Made by a program: the position numbers and the translations under genes. This document shows, piece after piece, positions 8,802-18,785 of a stretch of 58,277 nt of DNA. This DNA comes from Lysobacterales bacterium (lineage in GTDB: Bacteria; Pseudomonadota; Gammaproteobacteria; Xanthomonadales; SZUA-36). Within the stretch, counting starts at the first letter, position 1, and each line of letters begins with the position of its first letter. Where the stretch lies: positions 1-58,277 of the forward strand of contig JAKITK010000014.1 in the NCBI GenBank assembly GCA_021648125.1. Reading direction: 5' to 3'. A model generated the notes under the pieces. That model was not told the DNA's origin and did not search any database. It saw only the letters and a list, made by a program, of their open reading frames with translations.

Positions 8802-9056
8802 TCAAGCTTGGATGCCGTGCTTGCGCATTTTGCTGCGCAGTGTGTTGCGAGTAATTCCGAGAATGCGCGCGGCGTGACTCTGATTGCTGGCAGTTTTTTT
8901 CAGGACCTCTTCTATTAACGGCGACTCTACAGTGCTTACAAAGAGCTGGTAGAGATTCTCGGGGTCTGTGTTGTCCATATCAGAGAGGTAGTCCTGGGCG
9001 ACGCGCCGGACATATTCTCGTAAGGGTAGTTGATTGTGGCTGGGTATTTCGCTCAT
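8802..9056 (-). CDS. fis: Nucleoid protein Fis
   Basis: Small DNA-bending, growth-phase-dependent nucleoid protein. The 84 residues include the C-terminal helix-turn-helix (NQSHAARILGITRNTLRSKM) that is highly conserved among Fis proteins, and an N-terminal dimer/activation region shorter than in E. coli (98 residues). In many gammaproteobacteria fis follows dusB; here it follows a DUF3426 zinc-ribbon gene by 18 bp and precedes purH, an arrangement close to that of pseudomonads but without dusB. Confidence 0.94.
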   Translation of the reverse strand: MSEIPSHNQLPLREYVRRVAQDYLSDMDNTDPENLYQLFVSTVESPLIEEVLKKTASNQSHAARILGITRNTLRSKMRKHGIQA

Positions 9057-9074
9057 GTTAGTTAAACCTTTTCA

Positions 9075-9875
9075 TCAAAGAAACCGAATTTCGAAACCTC
9101 GGGAGCTTATGCCGGGGTCCAGGAATTCTATCACTACCGGCAACAGGGCATCAGGCGCCAAACCGTTGCCGGAATCGCTACCGTCGGCAAGATATTCCTC
9201 GGGCTGTAGTAATTTTCGCGCTAGCACCCGGTTTTTGGTATCCAGCAAACTAAGTTCGATCTGCGGAAAGTCCTGCCGGTAGTCCGCACGGTTTACCATA
9301 GTCAGGCTTAGAATTAGGGCGTCGGTCCGACCGGGGTGCGCATGCAGGTCACGACTGAGTAATTGAAATAGTTCCGGATTTTGCCGGGATTTACTTTGTT
9401 GAATTGTTACCAGACCCAAGCCTTCCGCGGTAGTTTGAATGGTTGGGATCTCGAGTAAGGGCTGGCGGTAGTGCCAGCTAAAATTTGCCAGAGTCAGTGG
9501 AATCATTGCAATGAGCAAAGTATTCCAAACCCACTGGTAGCTCTTTGCCGGTAGCAGATTAAGTTGATTGGGATCCGGTTGTGGCTCGTCATTTGTAGGG
9601 TTTTCTTCATCAGCTTCTGTAACAGCACCCTGGTAACCCTTGTTTTGGGCGGCGGCCTCGGGTTCATTGGTGAAGCGGTGGGAAAGGTGAAACGGCTGGT
9701 TTTGGTCAGCCGCTGATGCTGGCATTTCGTCCGGTTCCGGCCAATCATCGAATAAATGCTTGAGTGCGTTATATATTTTTCCGCATCTTCCGCACTCAAC
9801 TTTGCCTCGATCCTGGGCCAACCAACTGGCGCGTAAAGGATAAATGGCATGGCAGTCAGGGCAGCGAGTAAACAT
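9075..9875 (-). CDS. Zinc-ribbon, DUF3426 membrane-associated protein
   Basis: A 266-residue protein with an N-terminal MJ0042-type zinc ribbon: CPDC at about residues 5-8 and CGRC at about 28-31. An acidic linker follows, then one transmembrane segment (WNTLLIAMIPLTLANFSW, about 115-132) and a C-terminal DUF3426 domain of about 130 residues. The function of the family is unknown. It is regularly found beside prmA and fis in gammaproteobacteria and fits that context here, 18 bp before fis. Assignment to the family is firm; no role is inferred. Confidence 0.85.
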   Translation of the reverse strand: MFTRCPDCHAIYPLRASWLAQDRGKVECGRCGKIYNALKHLFDDWPEPDEMPASAADQNQPFHLSHRFTNEPEAAAQNKGYQGAVTEADEENPTNDEPQPDPNQLNLLPAKSYQWVWNTLLIAMIPLTLANFSWHYRQPLLEIPTIQTTAEGLGLVTIQQSKSRQNPELFQLLSRDLHAHPGRTDALILSLTMVNRADYRQDFPQIELSLLDTKNRVLARKLLQPEEYLADGSDSGNGLAPDALLPVVIEFLDPGISSRGFEIRFL

Positions 9876-9921
9876 GGATTCGTATTTCAGTGGTTTTAAT
9901 GGTTTTAATGTCTAGGTAGAC

Positions 9922-10557
9922 TTAGGGTCCGCGAGCCGGGCCCCGGTTCAGGTCGTGGTAGCGGGCTAGGTCGCGGGCAAACTTGGTTCGTTCAGCCGCC
10001 ATATCCTGATTTAATTTGGTAATTCGAAGATTTTGCTGGCTTACCGCAAGCCGTTGATGTTGTATCTCATTACTGACATCAATCGTAATAGGTTCGCCCC
10101 GCCTTTGCTGGTTGGCCGCACGAGTGACATGAATACGCAGGCGTTCGCTTTCGGAATCCAGGGCTACTGCAGCGAGCTCCAGCTCACCATCATAGTTCTC
10201 TAGTATCATTTTTAAACGCGTAGCGATGTCTGCTTCAGATCGATAAGTAGCCAATAATAGGCGGCCACGCTTACTTTCTTCATTAGATGCTGCTAACTTT
10301 TGTCTTCTGACTTTTTCCTTTGCCCGTTGGGCACTACGCTCTTCAGGAGTAAGGTGAGCGGTAGTTTCTCCAACCATTAAACCATCTTTATTGATTTGTT
10401 TATGACCGCGTAAAAGCGGTGGTGTTGCTGTGTAGTGGATGGTGCCGTCATCATCCGCCCATTTATAAACCACTTTACTGGCAAGCACTATCGGAGTTGC
10501 CGATAGCAGCAATAGCGTGAGCAGAAGCACGAATAGATGAAATTGTTTAGACCCCAT
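9922..10557 (-). CDS. DUF4124-domain secreted protein
   Basis: A 211-residue protein with a signal peptide (hydrophobic LFVLLLTLLLLSATPIVLAS) and then the DUF4124 core VYKWADDDGTIHYTATPP at about 29-46. The remainder is charged and likely coiled coil (residues about 75-205, many Arg/Glu). Its start lies 11 bp inside the end of pyrE, so the two genes overlap and are probably coupled. The biological role of DUF4124 proteins is not known. Confidence 0.78.
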   Translation of the reverse strand: MGSKQFHLFVLLLTLLLLSATPIVLASKVVYKWADDDGTIHYTATPPLLRGHKQINKDGLMVGETTAHLTPEERSAQRAKEKVRRQKLAASNEESKRGRLLLATYRSEADIATRLKMILENYDGELELAAVALDSESERLRIHVTRAANQQRRGEPITIDVSNEIQHQRLAVSQQNLRITKLNQDMAAERTKFARDLARYHDLNRGPARGP

Positions 10558-11185
10558 AACGATTACGATAATCCTTAATGGCGCTAATGTCTACTTCAAG
10601 TCCGGCTGTTTCCAGCCAGTAGAGCAAATCTGTAAGGCTAATTACTGCAATTACAGGAAATCCGAACTCAGCTGCAACTTCCTGCGCAGCGGATAATTTG
10701 CCTTGCCCTCGCTCCTCGCGATCAAGGGCGATAGCAACACCGGCAACTTCTGCACCGGCGGTTTGAATCCAGTTGACCGCTTCACGCACGGAGGTGCCGG
10801 CGGAGATGACATCATCGACAATTAGCACCCGGCCCGAGATCGGCGCACCCACCAATTGCCCGCCTTCACCGTGGTCTTTCGCTTCTTTACGGTTATAGGC
10901 GTAGGGCAGGCTCTGTTGGTGTTTTTCATCCCAGGCCATGGCAATACCGGTTGCCAGCGGGATGCCTTTATAGGCAGGCCCAAAAAGCATATCGAAGGGT
11001 AGCTTGCTAACGGCGATACTACTGGCATAGCTGTCACAAAGTACACGCATTGAGTGGCCGTCGTTAAAATTTCCGGCATTAAAGAAATAGGGGCTGATGC
11101 GCCCGGATTTGAGGGTGTATTGGCCAAAGCGGAGAATATTTCTGTCGATAGCTAGCTTTATTAACCTTGCTTGATAGTCTTGCAT
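10547..11185 (-). CDS. pyrE: Orotate phosphoribosyltransferase
   Basis: Makes OMP from orotate and PRPP, the step before PyrF. The 212-residue protein starts MQDYQARLIK; an upstream in-frame start would add 22 residues with no family match, so 11185 is chosen. The PRPP-binding motif is VLIVDDVISAGTS, and LFGPAYKGIPLA is the conserved orotate loop. It is the promoter-proximal gene of the minus-strand run and is divergent from lemA. Confidence 0.95.
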   Translation of the reverse strand: MQDYQARLIKLAIDRNILRFGQYTLKSGRISPYFFNAGNFNDGHSMRVLCDSYASSIAVSKLPFDMLFGPAYKGIPLATGIAMAWDEKHQQSLPYAYNRKEAKDHGEGGQLVGAPISGRVLIVDDVISAGTSVREAVNWIQTAGAEVAGVAIALDREERGQGKLSAAQEVAAEFGFPVIAVISLTDLLYWLETAGLEVDISAIKDYRNRYGV

Positions 11186-11347
11186 ACATATTACCGTGTT
11201 ATTAAAAAGATGATTCCGTCTACAGGCCATTACCCGAGGATGTGGACTCAACGAACCTCCACGGGAGAGATATGACTTCTTGCACTCGCGCGGGTTCTAG
11301 TTTCTGGTATATTAGACGGACATTCTACCAAACAGAGGGCTTTGAGT

Positions 11348-11929
11348 ATGTGGATTTTTCTCGGCATTGTTGCCGCAATAGCTATTTTCGCCATTTCTGT
11401 TTACAACGGCCTTGTGGCCAAGCGTAATCAGTATCAAAATGCCTTTGCACAAATCGATGTGCAGCTAACCCGTCGACACGACCTGATTCCAAATCTGGTT
11501 GAGACCGCTAAAGCTTATATGAGCCATGAAAAAGGCACGCTGGAGGCCGTTATAAATGCCCGTAATGCGGCGGTGAGTGGTTTGGAGGCAGCCAAAGCCG
11601 ATCCGTCTGATCCGGAAGCAATGAAAAACCTTTCTCAGGCTGAGCAGGGTTTATCCGGAGCGTTGGGGCGTTTATTCGCGCTCTCAGAGGCTTATCCGGA
11701 TCTTAAAGCTAATCAGAATATGATGCAGTTGTCGGAAGAGCTTACAAGCACTGAAAATAAAGTGTCCTTTTCACGCCAGGCATTCAACGATGCTGTCATG
11801 CTTTACAACACAGCGCGCGAATCCTTTCCGGCCAACTTGTTTGCGGTTACTTTTGGCTTCGGTCCAGCGGAGTTGCTGGAGATTGAAGACGAAGCGAAAC
11901 GCGAAGTTCCAGAAGTATCGTTTAGTTAA
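11348..11929 (+). CDS. LemA family membrane protein
   Basis: A 193-residue LemA protein: one N-terminal transmembrane helix (WIFLGIVAAIAIFAISVYNG), then the family core YQNAFAQIDVQLTRRHDLIPNLVETAKAYM and the conserved ANQNMMQLSEELTSTENKVSFSRQAFND region. The end is typical (RESFPANLFAVTFGF). ATG at 11348 is preceded by AGAGGG at a good distance; an upstream TTG adds two residues. It is followed by an M48 metalloprotease, the usual LemA partner, so the two probably act together at the membrane. The exact role of LemA is unsettled. Confidence 0.9.
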   Translation: MWIFLGIVAAIAIFAISVYNGLVAKRNQYQNAFAQIDVQLTRRHDLIPNLVETAKAYMSHEKGTLEAVINARNAAVSGLEAAKADPSDPEAMKNLSQAEQGLSGALGRLFALSEAYPDLKANQNMMQLSEELTSTENKVSFSRQAFNDAVMLYNTARESFPANLFAVTFGFGPAELLEIEDEAKREVPEVSFS

Positions 11930-11985
11930 TTTCAGACCAATAGCAGGCCTACGCATTCGTGTCGGCCTGCTGTACTGGATATCAG

Positions 11986-13914
11986 ATGAATTTTTTTGAG
12001 CATCAAGAAAAAGCCCACAAGCAGACCCGCTGGTTGGTGTTGTTGTTTGTGCTTGCGCTGATTGCTGTGGTGGCGGCCATGGAGATTCTTGCCCTGCTCT
12101 TTCTGGGTCAGTCAACCACGGTCGGTTTCAAAAATTTAGTCGACCCGGTGTTTTTGAAAACTAACACCGAACTTATCGGTGGCACTGCCATTTTGACCCT
12201 GGCGGTTATCGGTTTTTCCACATTGTTCAGGATGACATCTTTACGCGCTGGTGGTGGCAAGGTTGCTGTAGAGTTAGGTGGTGTTCGTGTTGGCGCCGAC
12301 ACCCGCGACCCACTACGTCGCAGGTTACGCAATGTGGTTGAGGAAGTCGCGCTGGCATCGGGTATGCCGGTACCGGAAATTTATGTGTTGGAAAAAGAAG
12401 CCGGGATTAATGCCTTTGCGGCTGGTTATACCCCCGCAGATGCGGCAATTGCAGTGACCAGAGGCACCCTTGAGAAACTCAGTCGGGATGAGTTGCAAGG
12501 GGTAATTTCGCATGAGTTTAGCCATATTTTGAACGGCGATATGCGTTTGAATATCCGTCTGATTGGTTTGTTGTTCGGGATTATGATGCTTTCACTTATA
12601 GCCCGGCGGGTTCTGTTCAGCGCCCGTTATACGCGGGTTACCCGCAGTTCTAATAGCAACAGTTCCGGTGGCGGCGCAATTATGTTAATTGCGCTAGGGG
12701 TGCTGGTGGTTGGCTATATCGGTATGTTTTTTGCCCGCTGGATAAAAGCGGCGGTCTCTCGGCAACGCGAGTATCTGGCCGATGCATCGGCGGTGCAATT
12801 TACCCGTAATCCGGATGGTATCGCCGGCGCACTCAAACGCATCGCGATAGAAGCCGATGGTTCACTGCTAACAGTTGAAAGCGAGGAAGTCAGTCATATG
12901 TTGTTTGGTGAAGGCCGCCGCGCCAGCCTGCTGGCAACTCACCCACCGTTACTTGACCGAATAAAACGCATTCAGCCGCAGTTCAACCCCGAAGAACTAA
13001 AAACTATGGTGGGAAGTATCAAACGCAAACAAAGGCAAGCGGCGGAAGACGAAGAACGCTTAAGAAAACGGGCAGAGAAAAAAAGTGCCAAAGGCGGCGC
13101 TGGGATGTTTGATGCCGGTAATATAATCGATAATATCGGCAACCCCGACAGCAACCAATTGCTGTATGCAGCACTGGTAGCATCATCCATGCCGATGGAA
13201 GTCCAGTCGGCTGCACGATCAGCTGAATGGGCACCGGAAACCCTGTGTTTATTATTGCTTGACCGGGATCCTGATATTCGTGAAAAACAGATGTTGCTGA
13301 TATCTCGGCGACTGGGCGCCGACAGCGAAAAGCAACTACGAACATTACAACAGGCACTACCAAACATTTCCCCGGAACAGCGCCTACCCCTGGCCGAAAT
13401 GACTTTTCCGGCATTAAAACGCCGTCCTGCAGAAGACCTAATGCGCCTGCTCGATACCATTCGTGCTTTGATAACAGCCGATGGCAAAGTAGATGTACAT
13501 GAATATGCATTGGCGAAAATGCTTGAGGTTATGATAAACGATGCGCTAAACCCAGCAGATTCATCACCATCAGGGCGTAAATCAATTAAGTCTTTATCAG
13601 CCGATGTGGAAGCGTTATTAATGGTAGTGGCTAATCTCGGTCAGACAGATGCTGCCATTGCAGAGAAAGCCTGGAATGTGGGTATGCAAGTGGCCGGCTT
13701 AAGTAGTAAAAGTTATCAGCCCGGCGATTGGCGTAAAGTTCTGGATACCAGTTTGACGCGACTTGATCGGCTGGCGCCAAAACACAAAGAAACTTTGTTA
13801 CGCGCCCTGTTGGCAACCATTACATTTGATCATGAAGTGAATCTGATTGAAGCCGAACTGCTGCGGGCAATTTGTGCCAGCTTGCATGTGCCGTTGCCGA
13901 TGATTGAGTTGTAG
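11986..13914 (+). CDS. M48-family membrane metalloprotease with long C-terminal domain
   Basis: A 642-residue zinc protease related to HtpX. It has two N-terminal hydrophobic segments (about 20-45 and 55-80), the HEFSH zinc motif at H176/E177/H180, two more hydrophobic segments (about 190-250) and the third ligand in REYLADASAVQF (E262). The C-terminal half (about 340-642) is a soluble helical extension not found in E. coli HtpX (293 residues); a TerB-like stretch is suggested by IRALITADGKVDVHEYALAKML. ATG at 11986 was chosen because the upstream in-frame start has no matching N-terminus. It sits 56 bp after lemA. Confidence 0.88.
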   Translation: MNFFEHQEKAHKQTRWLVLLFVLALIAVVAAMEILALLFLGQSTTVGFKNLVDPVFLKTNTELIGGTAILTLAVIGFSTLFRMTSLRAGGGKVAVELGGVRVGADTRDPLRRRLRNVVEEVALASGMPVPEIYVLEKEAGINAFAAGYTPADAAIAVTRGTLEKLSRDELQGVISHEFSHILNGDMRLNIRLIGLLFGIMMLSLIARRVLFSARYTRVTRSSNSNSSGGGAIMLIALGVLVVGYIGMFFARWIKAAVSRQREYLADASAVQFTRNPDGIAGALKRIAIEADGSLLTVESEEVSHMLFGEGRRASLLATHPPLLDRIKRIQPQFNPEELKTMVGSIKRKQRQAAEDEERLRKRAEKKSAKGGAGMFDAGNIIDNIGNPDSNQLLYAALVASSMPMEVQSAARSAEWAPETLCLLLLDRDPDIREKQMLLISRRLGADSEKQLRTLQQALPNISPEQRLPLAEMTFPALKRRPAEDLMRLLDTIRALITADGKVDVHEYALAKMLEVMINDALNPADSSPSGRKSIKSLSADVEALLMVVANLGQTDAAIAEKAWNVGMQVAGLSSKSYQPGDWRKVLDTSLTRLDRLAPKHKETLLRALLATITFDHEVNLIEAELLRAICASLHVPLPMIEL

Positions 13915-14249
13915 TCCCCACTCCGCTATCTTGTTATCACCCCACCTCTTCATCATTCCAGTCCTCCCCCATTCGTCTTTCCAGCGTCCCCTTCGCATTC
14001 CCGTACCCCCTTCGTCATTCCCGCGCAGGCGGGAACCCAGTTTTGTAGTGATAAATTCTAGTTTCGACTCATGCCACCTCGAAATAACCAGGCTTTAGAG
14101 ATGCCCCAGGCAGGCGCTCCGCGTTGCCTGCTCAATACTTCTGCCAACATAATAAGCATTACTCACCAGCCTATCAATCAACTGAAATGGAACTCTATGG
14201 CTTCATGCTAATTATCTGTTATAGTTAAAATAAAGGAGGGTAAACTAGT
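13915..14249. other. Intergenic, carries a dispersed CATTCCCGCG repeat
   Basis: No gene is seen. At 14008-14040 there is a repeat of the type CGTCATTCCCGCGCAGGCGG, which folds on itself (CCCGCGCAGGCGGG) and is preceded by degenerate C/T-rich versions. A weak hairpin (CAGGCA...TGCCTG) lies at 14107-14131. A strong ribosome site (AAAGGAGGG, 14232-14240) precedes the ATG at 14250. Confidence 0.7.
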
Positions 14250-15909
14250 ATGAATAGTTTTGGCATAGCACCTATTAATCCGCGTTCATTTTTCAGCACT
14301 ATAATCTTCTTAATATTGTATATCGGCAATGGCTGCACCCGTGGTAATGGCAGGTACTACTGGTGCAGGCCAATCTCAAACAATCCTGGCAGGACAAGTA
14401 CCGCAAGGCATCAGCAGCGGCGACTGGAAAAACATCCAAGACCAGATTCAAGCCAAACAGTATCAGAGCTACCCAGACAACCACGGTGGTTTTAACGCCA
14501 GCAACCGTGCCCACAACTGGAAGATTCGTTTTCAGGATAGCGGTACCACCTCGCTGAGCTCAAAAACCGATAACAGCTACCAAATAGATATGAAGCTCAC
14601 AGCCCTGGGTTATCAGCAACTGGTATCGGTGGATTATCCAACACAAGTGACCAGCAAAGGAAACATAACCACCTATCAATGGAGCCCGGAACTGCGGGAG
14701 ATATGGACCAATACAGTCCACTCTCTGGAACAATGGTTTGTACTGGAACAACGCTCAGCCAGAAGCAATGATAAAAGCAAGCAAAAGCTTCAACTAAAAC
14801 TATCACTGGATACCGGTTTAAGCATCAATCAAAAGCCCGGTGGTTTGTATTTCAGCAACCAACAGGGCATAGAAATCAGCTATACCAAACTAAAGGTGTG
14901 GGATAAGAACGGCACAATTATGCCTTCAAAAATAATGTTTGCAGACAACATTGTAAGCCTACAAATAGATGACTCACAAGCACAATACCCACTGACCATA
15001 GACCCCTTGTTCCAGCAGCAAGCCTATCTCAAGGCATCTAATTCGGGAGTTGATGACTCTTTTGGGGGGGTTGTCGCAGTCTCGGGCGATACGGTCGTGG
15101 TTGGGGCGTTTGGGGAAGACAGTTCAAGCACGGGAGTGGACAGCACGCCCGATGAGTTGGCCAGTTTTGCAGGTGCCGCCTATGTATTTACTCGTAGTGG
15201 TGTGACATGGTCGCAGCAAGCCTATCTAAAGGCATCTAATGCGGACAATGGTGACTGGTTTGGTTGGTCTGTTGCAGTCTCGGGCGATACGGTCGTGGTT
15301 GGGGCGGTTGGGGAAGACAGTTCAAGCGCGGGTGTGGACAGCATGCCCGATGAATCGGCCTCTAGTGCAGGTGCCGCCTATGTGTTTAGCCGCAGTGGTG
15401 TGATATGGTCGCAGCAAGCCTATCTAAAGGCATCTAATGCGGACTATGGTGACATGTTTGGTAGTTCTGTTGCTGCCTCGGGCGATACGATTGTGCTTGG
15501 GGCGCGTCTGGAAGACAGTTCAACCACTGCTGTGGATAGCACACCCAATAACTCGGCAGATGATGCAGGTGCCGCCTATGTGTTTATACTCGACACCACC
15601 CCGGTTGCAAGTGGTGTGAGCTTCACCGGAACGGCTGTGGTTGGGGAACAACTAACGGGTGGCTACATCTACAGTGATGCGGACAATGACTTGGAAGGCA
15701 ACACTACTTTTCGTTGGTTGCGTGATGGTGCGCCCATCGTAGGCGCCACGGGTACAAGCTACACCTTGGTAGCAGCAGACACTGGCACCACAATCATCTT
15801 TGAAGTCACACCGGTAGCAGCAACGGGAGCATCTCCGGGAGCACCAGCGATTTCGGGTGAATCGATTACGATTCGTTCCCAGGCTTTGTTTAGTGACAGC
15901 TTCGAATAA
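14250..15909 (+). pseudogene. FG-GAP repeat surface protein, signal peptide out of frame
   Basis: Translation from the ATG at 14250, which has a strong ribosome site, gives a signal-peptide-like start (MNSFGIAPINPRSFFSTIIF...). This frame does not continue into the protein. The 526-residue body (14329-15909) is in the next frame, and its only in-frame upstream sequence reaches a TAA at 14311. Removing one base near 14319-14326 would join them as LILY-SAMAAPVV, a good signal-peptidase site. The body has a lamin/beta-rich N-terminal part, three FG-GAP_2 repeats of exactly 66 residues (198 bp; 15019, 15217, 15415), an Ig-like domain (about 420-515) and the tail LFSDSFE. It is either a real frameshift or a sequencing error. 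Likely exported; function unknown. Confidence 0.75.
15019..15594 (+). repeat. Three tandem 198-bp coding repeats (FG-GAP units)
   Basis: The unit begins at CAAGCCTATCT at 15019, 15217 and 15415, exactly 198 bp apart. Long stretches are identical between units (for example CGGGCGATACGGTCGTGG), which suggests recent expansion or gene conversion. Each unit encodes one beta-propeller-type blade (QAYLKASN...SGDTVVVGA...GAAYVF). Confidence 0.85.
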
Positions 15910-16136
15910 TTCCGAATCAAGACGCTGAGATTGCAACCACACTTTCTACCGAATTTTTGGTGCTATTGATGATGCTTCTAGGCTTTATGGATTCGCGACA
16001 GATTGGGTTGAAGGGAGGGCTTTGAACGCTAGCCCGACAGTCCTTAAGATGTTGCTTGCTAGGTCACGGGCTCGGCTATTCGCCACCCGCCTTCGTGGGT
16101 GCAGGCCCCCCGAGATGACGTCGTTAAGAAGTAAGC

Positions 16137-17726
16137 CTAAGCGTTGGTAATCATATCCGCGGCTTTTTCAGCAATCATGATGGTGGGTGCATTGGTATTC
16201 CCGGCAACCAACTCCGGCATAATTGAGGCATCAATTACCCGTAGACCGTCAATTCCATGAACTCGCAGTTGCGGGTCAACTACCGCCATAGGGTCTGTGC
16301 CCATTTTGCAGGTGCCGACAGGGTGATAGATGGATTCTGCCTTGCGGCGGATAAAGTCCATTAGTTCAGCATCTGATTCCAAGCCGGCTTCGGGGTAGAT
16401 TGCTTTACCGCGGATGGATTTAAAAACATCGGTCGCGAATAGCTGCATCCCGAGTCTGGCACAAGACAGAATGACTTTTTCGTCATGTGGGTGGCTGAGG
16501 TAATTGGCTTGAATTTTTGGGGCTGCGGCTGGGTCAGCAGAGGTAATCTGGATGTTGCCACGGCTCTTGGGGTTTAACTGGCAGGCGTGTATTGTCAGGC
16601 CATGGCCGGGTAGAATGTTACGTCCATGATCATCTAGTTGAGCAGGCACAAAATGACTCTGGATATCTGGCCGATTATCTTCGGCATGCTCGGAGAGCAG
16701 GAAGCCGCCGGCTTCAGCAATATTGGAACTGGCAGGACCGCCGCGGGTAAAAATATAGCGAATCCCTGCGGCAAGCTCATTGATATGATCGTAGGTGATT
16801 TTTTCCCGCGACTCCACCAGGGTGCATATGTCGAGATGATCTTGCAGGTTTTCACCGACGCCCGGAAGATCGTGTTTAACTTCAATTCCGACTTCCCGTA
16901 ACTGAGAGCCGATGCCAATGCCCGACAGTTGCAGCAATTGCGGTGAGTTGATGGCGCCACCGGACAATAATATTTCGCCGCCATACACAGTTTCTTTATT
17001 TCCCTTGCGGGTGTATTCGATGCCGACGGCAGATTTACCATCAAGCAGAATTTTTCCGACCAGAGCATGGGTAATGACCGTAAGATTAGGGCGTTTCATT
17101 GCCGGGCGCAAATAACCAACAGCGGTACTGCAGCGGCGACCATTCTTCTGGGTTACTTGATAGTAGGCAAAGCCTCGTTGGTGGTCATTATTGAAATCGC
17201 GGGTGCGGGTATAGCCGAGTTCTTCGGCTGCTTGTAGATAAACTTCCGACAAGGGGTTGTGATAGCGCAAATCCCGAACCGATAAAGGCCCGCCGGTGCC
17301 ATGGTAGATATCAGCACCGTGTTGCTGGTCCTCCGACTTACGAAAATAGGGCAGTACGGAGGTGTAATCCCAACTAGAATTGCCGACAGCAGCCCAGTTA
17401 TCATAATCCAGTTTGTGCCCACGGCAATAACACATGGCATTAATGGAAGAAGACCCACCCAGCACTTTTCCACGCGGCCAGTAAAGACGCCGGTTATTAA
17501 GGGCGGCTTCGGGCTCGGTGTCGTAACTCCAGTTAATCGATTTTATATTGACTAACTTAGCCAGGCCTGCGGGCATGTGGATGAAGGGGTTCCAGTCTTT
17601 GCCCCCGGCCTCCAGTAGCAGTACTTTGTTCGCTGGGTTTTCTGACAGGCGGTTTGCCAGTACGCAACCGGCTGAACCGGCGCCGACTATAATATAGTCC
17701 CAGTTTTGTTTATTGGTATTTAGCAT
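16137..17726 (-). CDS. GMC-family FAD-dependent alcohol/choline dehydrogenase
   Basis: A 529-residue glucose-methanol-choline oxidoreductase. The FAD dinucleotide-binding motif is VGAGSAGCVLANRLSE (about 14-30), GMC signature 1 is in WPRGKVLGGSSSINAM and signature 2 in LSGGAINSPQLLQLSGIG. The catalytic His is H468 in YHPVGTCKMG and the conserved Asn is N512 in GNTNAPTIM. It resembles BetA and AlkJ, but it lacks betB or betI beside it, so a specific substrate is not assigned. It stands alone on the minus strand. Confidence 0.9.
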   Translation of the reverse strand: MLNTNKQNWDYIIVGAGSAGCVLANRLSENPANKVLLLEAGGKDWNPFIHMPAGLAKLVNIKSINWSYDTEPEAALNNRRLYWPRGKVLGGSSSINAMCYCRGHKLDYDNWAAVGNSSWDYTSVLPYFRKSEDQQHGADIYHGTGGPLSVRDLRYHNPLSEVYLQAAEELGYTRTRDFNNDHQRGFAYYQVTQKNGRRCSTAVGYLRPAMKRPNLTVITHALVGKILLDGKSAVGIEYTRKGNKETVYGGEILLSGGAINSPQLLQLSGIGIGSQLREVGIEVKHDLPGVGENLQDHLDICTLVESREKITYDHINELAAGIRYIFTRGGPASSNIAEAGGFLLSEHAEDNRPDIQSHFVPAQLDDHGRNILPGHGLTIHACQLNPKSRGNIQITSADPAAAPKIQANYLSHPHDEKVILSCARLGMQLFATDVFKSIRGKAIYPEAGLESDAELMDFIRRKAESIYHPVGTCKMGTDPMAVVDPQLRVHGIDGLRVIDASIMPELVAGNTNAPTIMIAEKAADMITNA

Positions 17727-17838
17727 GTTTGAGCTGGCATCCTGCCAAAATCATGGTTGCGCATATGATTATGAGTTATATATTGGTACATTATATGGGA
17801 AATTGTACTCTCGTTACGAGCTGATGCAAGTAGGAAAA

Positions 17839-18654
17839 TTACTCTATTTTCAGATGATCACCGATCTTAACGGTACCACTGTTAAGAGCCACAAACTGCA
17901 TTCCGAAGATAGCCCCTCGGTTTTTTTGGCAGTGAATTCGAGATAGCGTTTTTAACGGTTCCCGTTGGGGGTCACGCACCCCGGTTTGCGGGTCGGCTGT
18001 GGTTAAGATACAGCGCACACAGGTTTTAGTTGCCTGTAGTTCTAGTTCGCCAATACGAATTCGTTGCCAACTTTCTTCTTCCCATGCCTGTCGCCCATCG
18101 ACCACAATGTTGGCTCTGAATCTGTGCATGGAGACTGTTTCATCAAGGTGTGAGTTGAGCTCATCCAGCGAGGCTGTGTTGGTCAGCAAAATAGGCATGC
18201 CATCGGTAAAAGTAATTTGTCGTTCCCCAGCAGGCATTGTGGGTGGCGGATAGTTGCCGGGTTTTAGCCTGCGCGCGCTTTCGGTAGAGGACCACACCAA
18301 GCGGCAGGACTTGCCGATTACCTGGCTGAACCAGTCAGCAGCGGTGTCTCCGGCATCGAGAACCGCTACCTCATCTTTCCAGATGGTCACTGGGTAACGT
18401 TCGGCAGTGTTTTCTGGGTAACGAATATATATTCCCGGTAGACCTTTGTAGGCTGCCACAAAGCCGGCAGACCTAATATCTACAGACAATCGAAGTAGTT
18501 GCGGATACTTTCGCGCGCTAATAAACCGATGTTTATCATCAACCAGCATCCAATGGCGGTCGTGGGCAAGTCCCAGCGGGGTGATCAGGGCCTCATTTAG
18601 CTCAACCCGGTGGCAGGATTTAAGCGGGTATATGTTGATGGCAGTCAGCTTCAT
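17839..18654 (-). CDS. MOSC-domain protein (YcbX/mARC-like)
   Basis: A 271-residue protein with an N-terminal MOSC beta-barrel domain (INIYPLKSCHRVELNEALITPLGLAHDRHWMLVD is the typical start) and a C-terminal MOSC domain with the conserved Cys in TKTCVRCILTTADPQTG, which in this family coordinates the molybdenum cofactor. E. coli YcbX detoxifies N-hydroxylated compounds with a ferredoxin domain; that ferredoxin domain is absent here. It is divergent from the RND operon. Confidence 0.88.
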   Translation of the reverse strand: MKLTAINIYPLKSCHRVELNEALITPLGLAHDRHWMLVDDKHRFISARKYPQLLRLSVDIRSAGFVAAYKGLPGIYIRYPENTAERYPVTIWKDEVAVLDAGDTAADWFSQVIGKSCRLVWSSTESARRLKPGNYPPPTMPAGERQITFTDGMPILLTNTASLDELNSHLDETVSMHRFRANIVVDGRQAWEEESWQRIRIGELELQATKTCVRCILTTADPQTGVRDPQREPLKTLSRIHCQKNRGAIFGMQFVALNSGTVKIGDHLKIE

Positions 18655-18785
18655 GTTTTCATTCTACCGGATAAATAGAACTTTCTGCCTTTGGTTTTAT
18701 ACAAGAGCATCATTTCAGCGTAAAATGACGGAATGTTGTGTCTATATAAACTCACTAAAACAAACCTCAGATTAGGATTTCAGCG

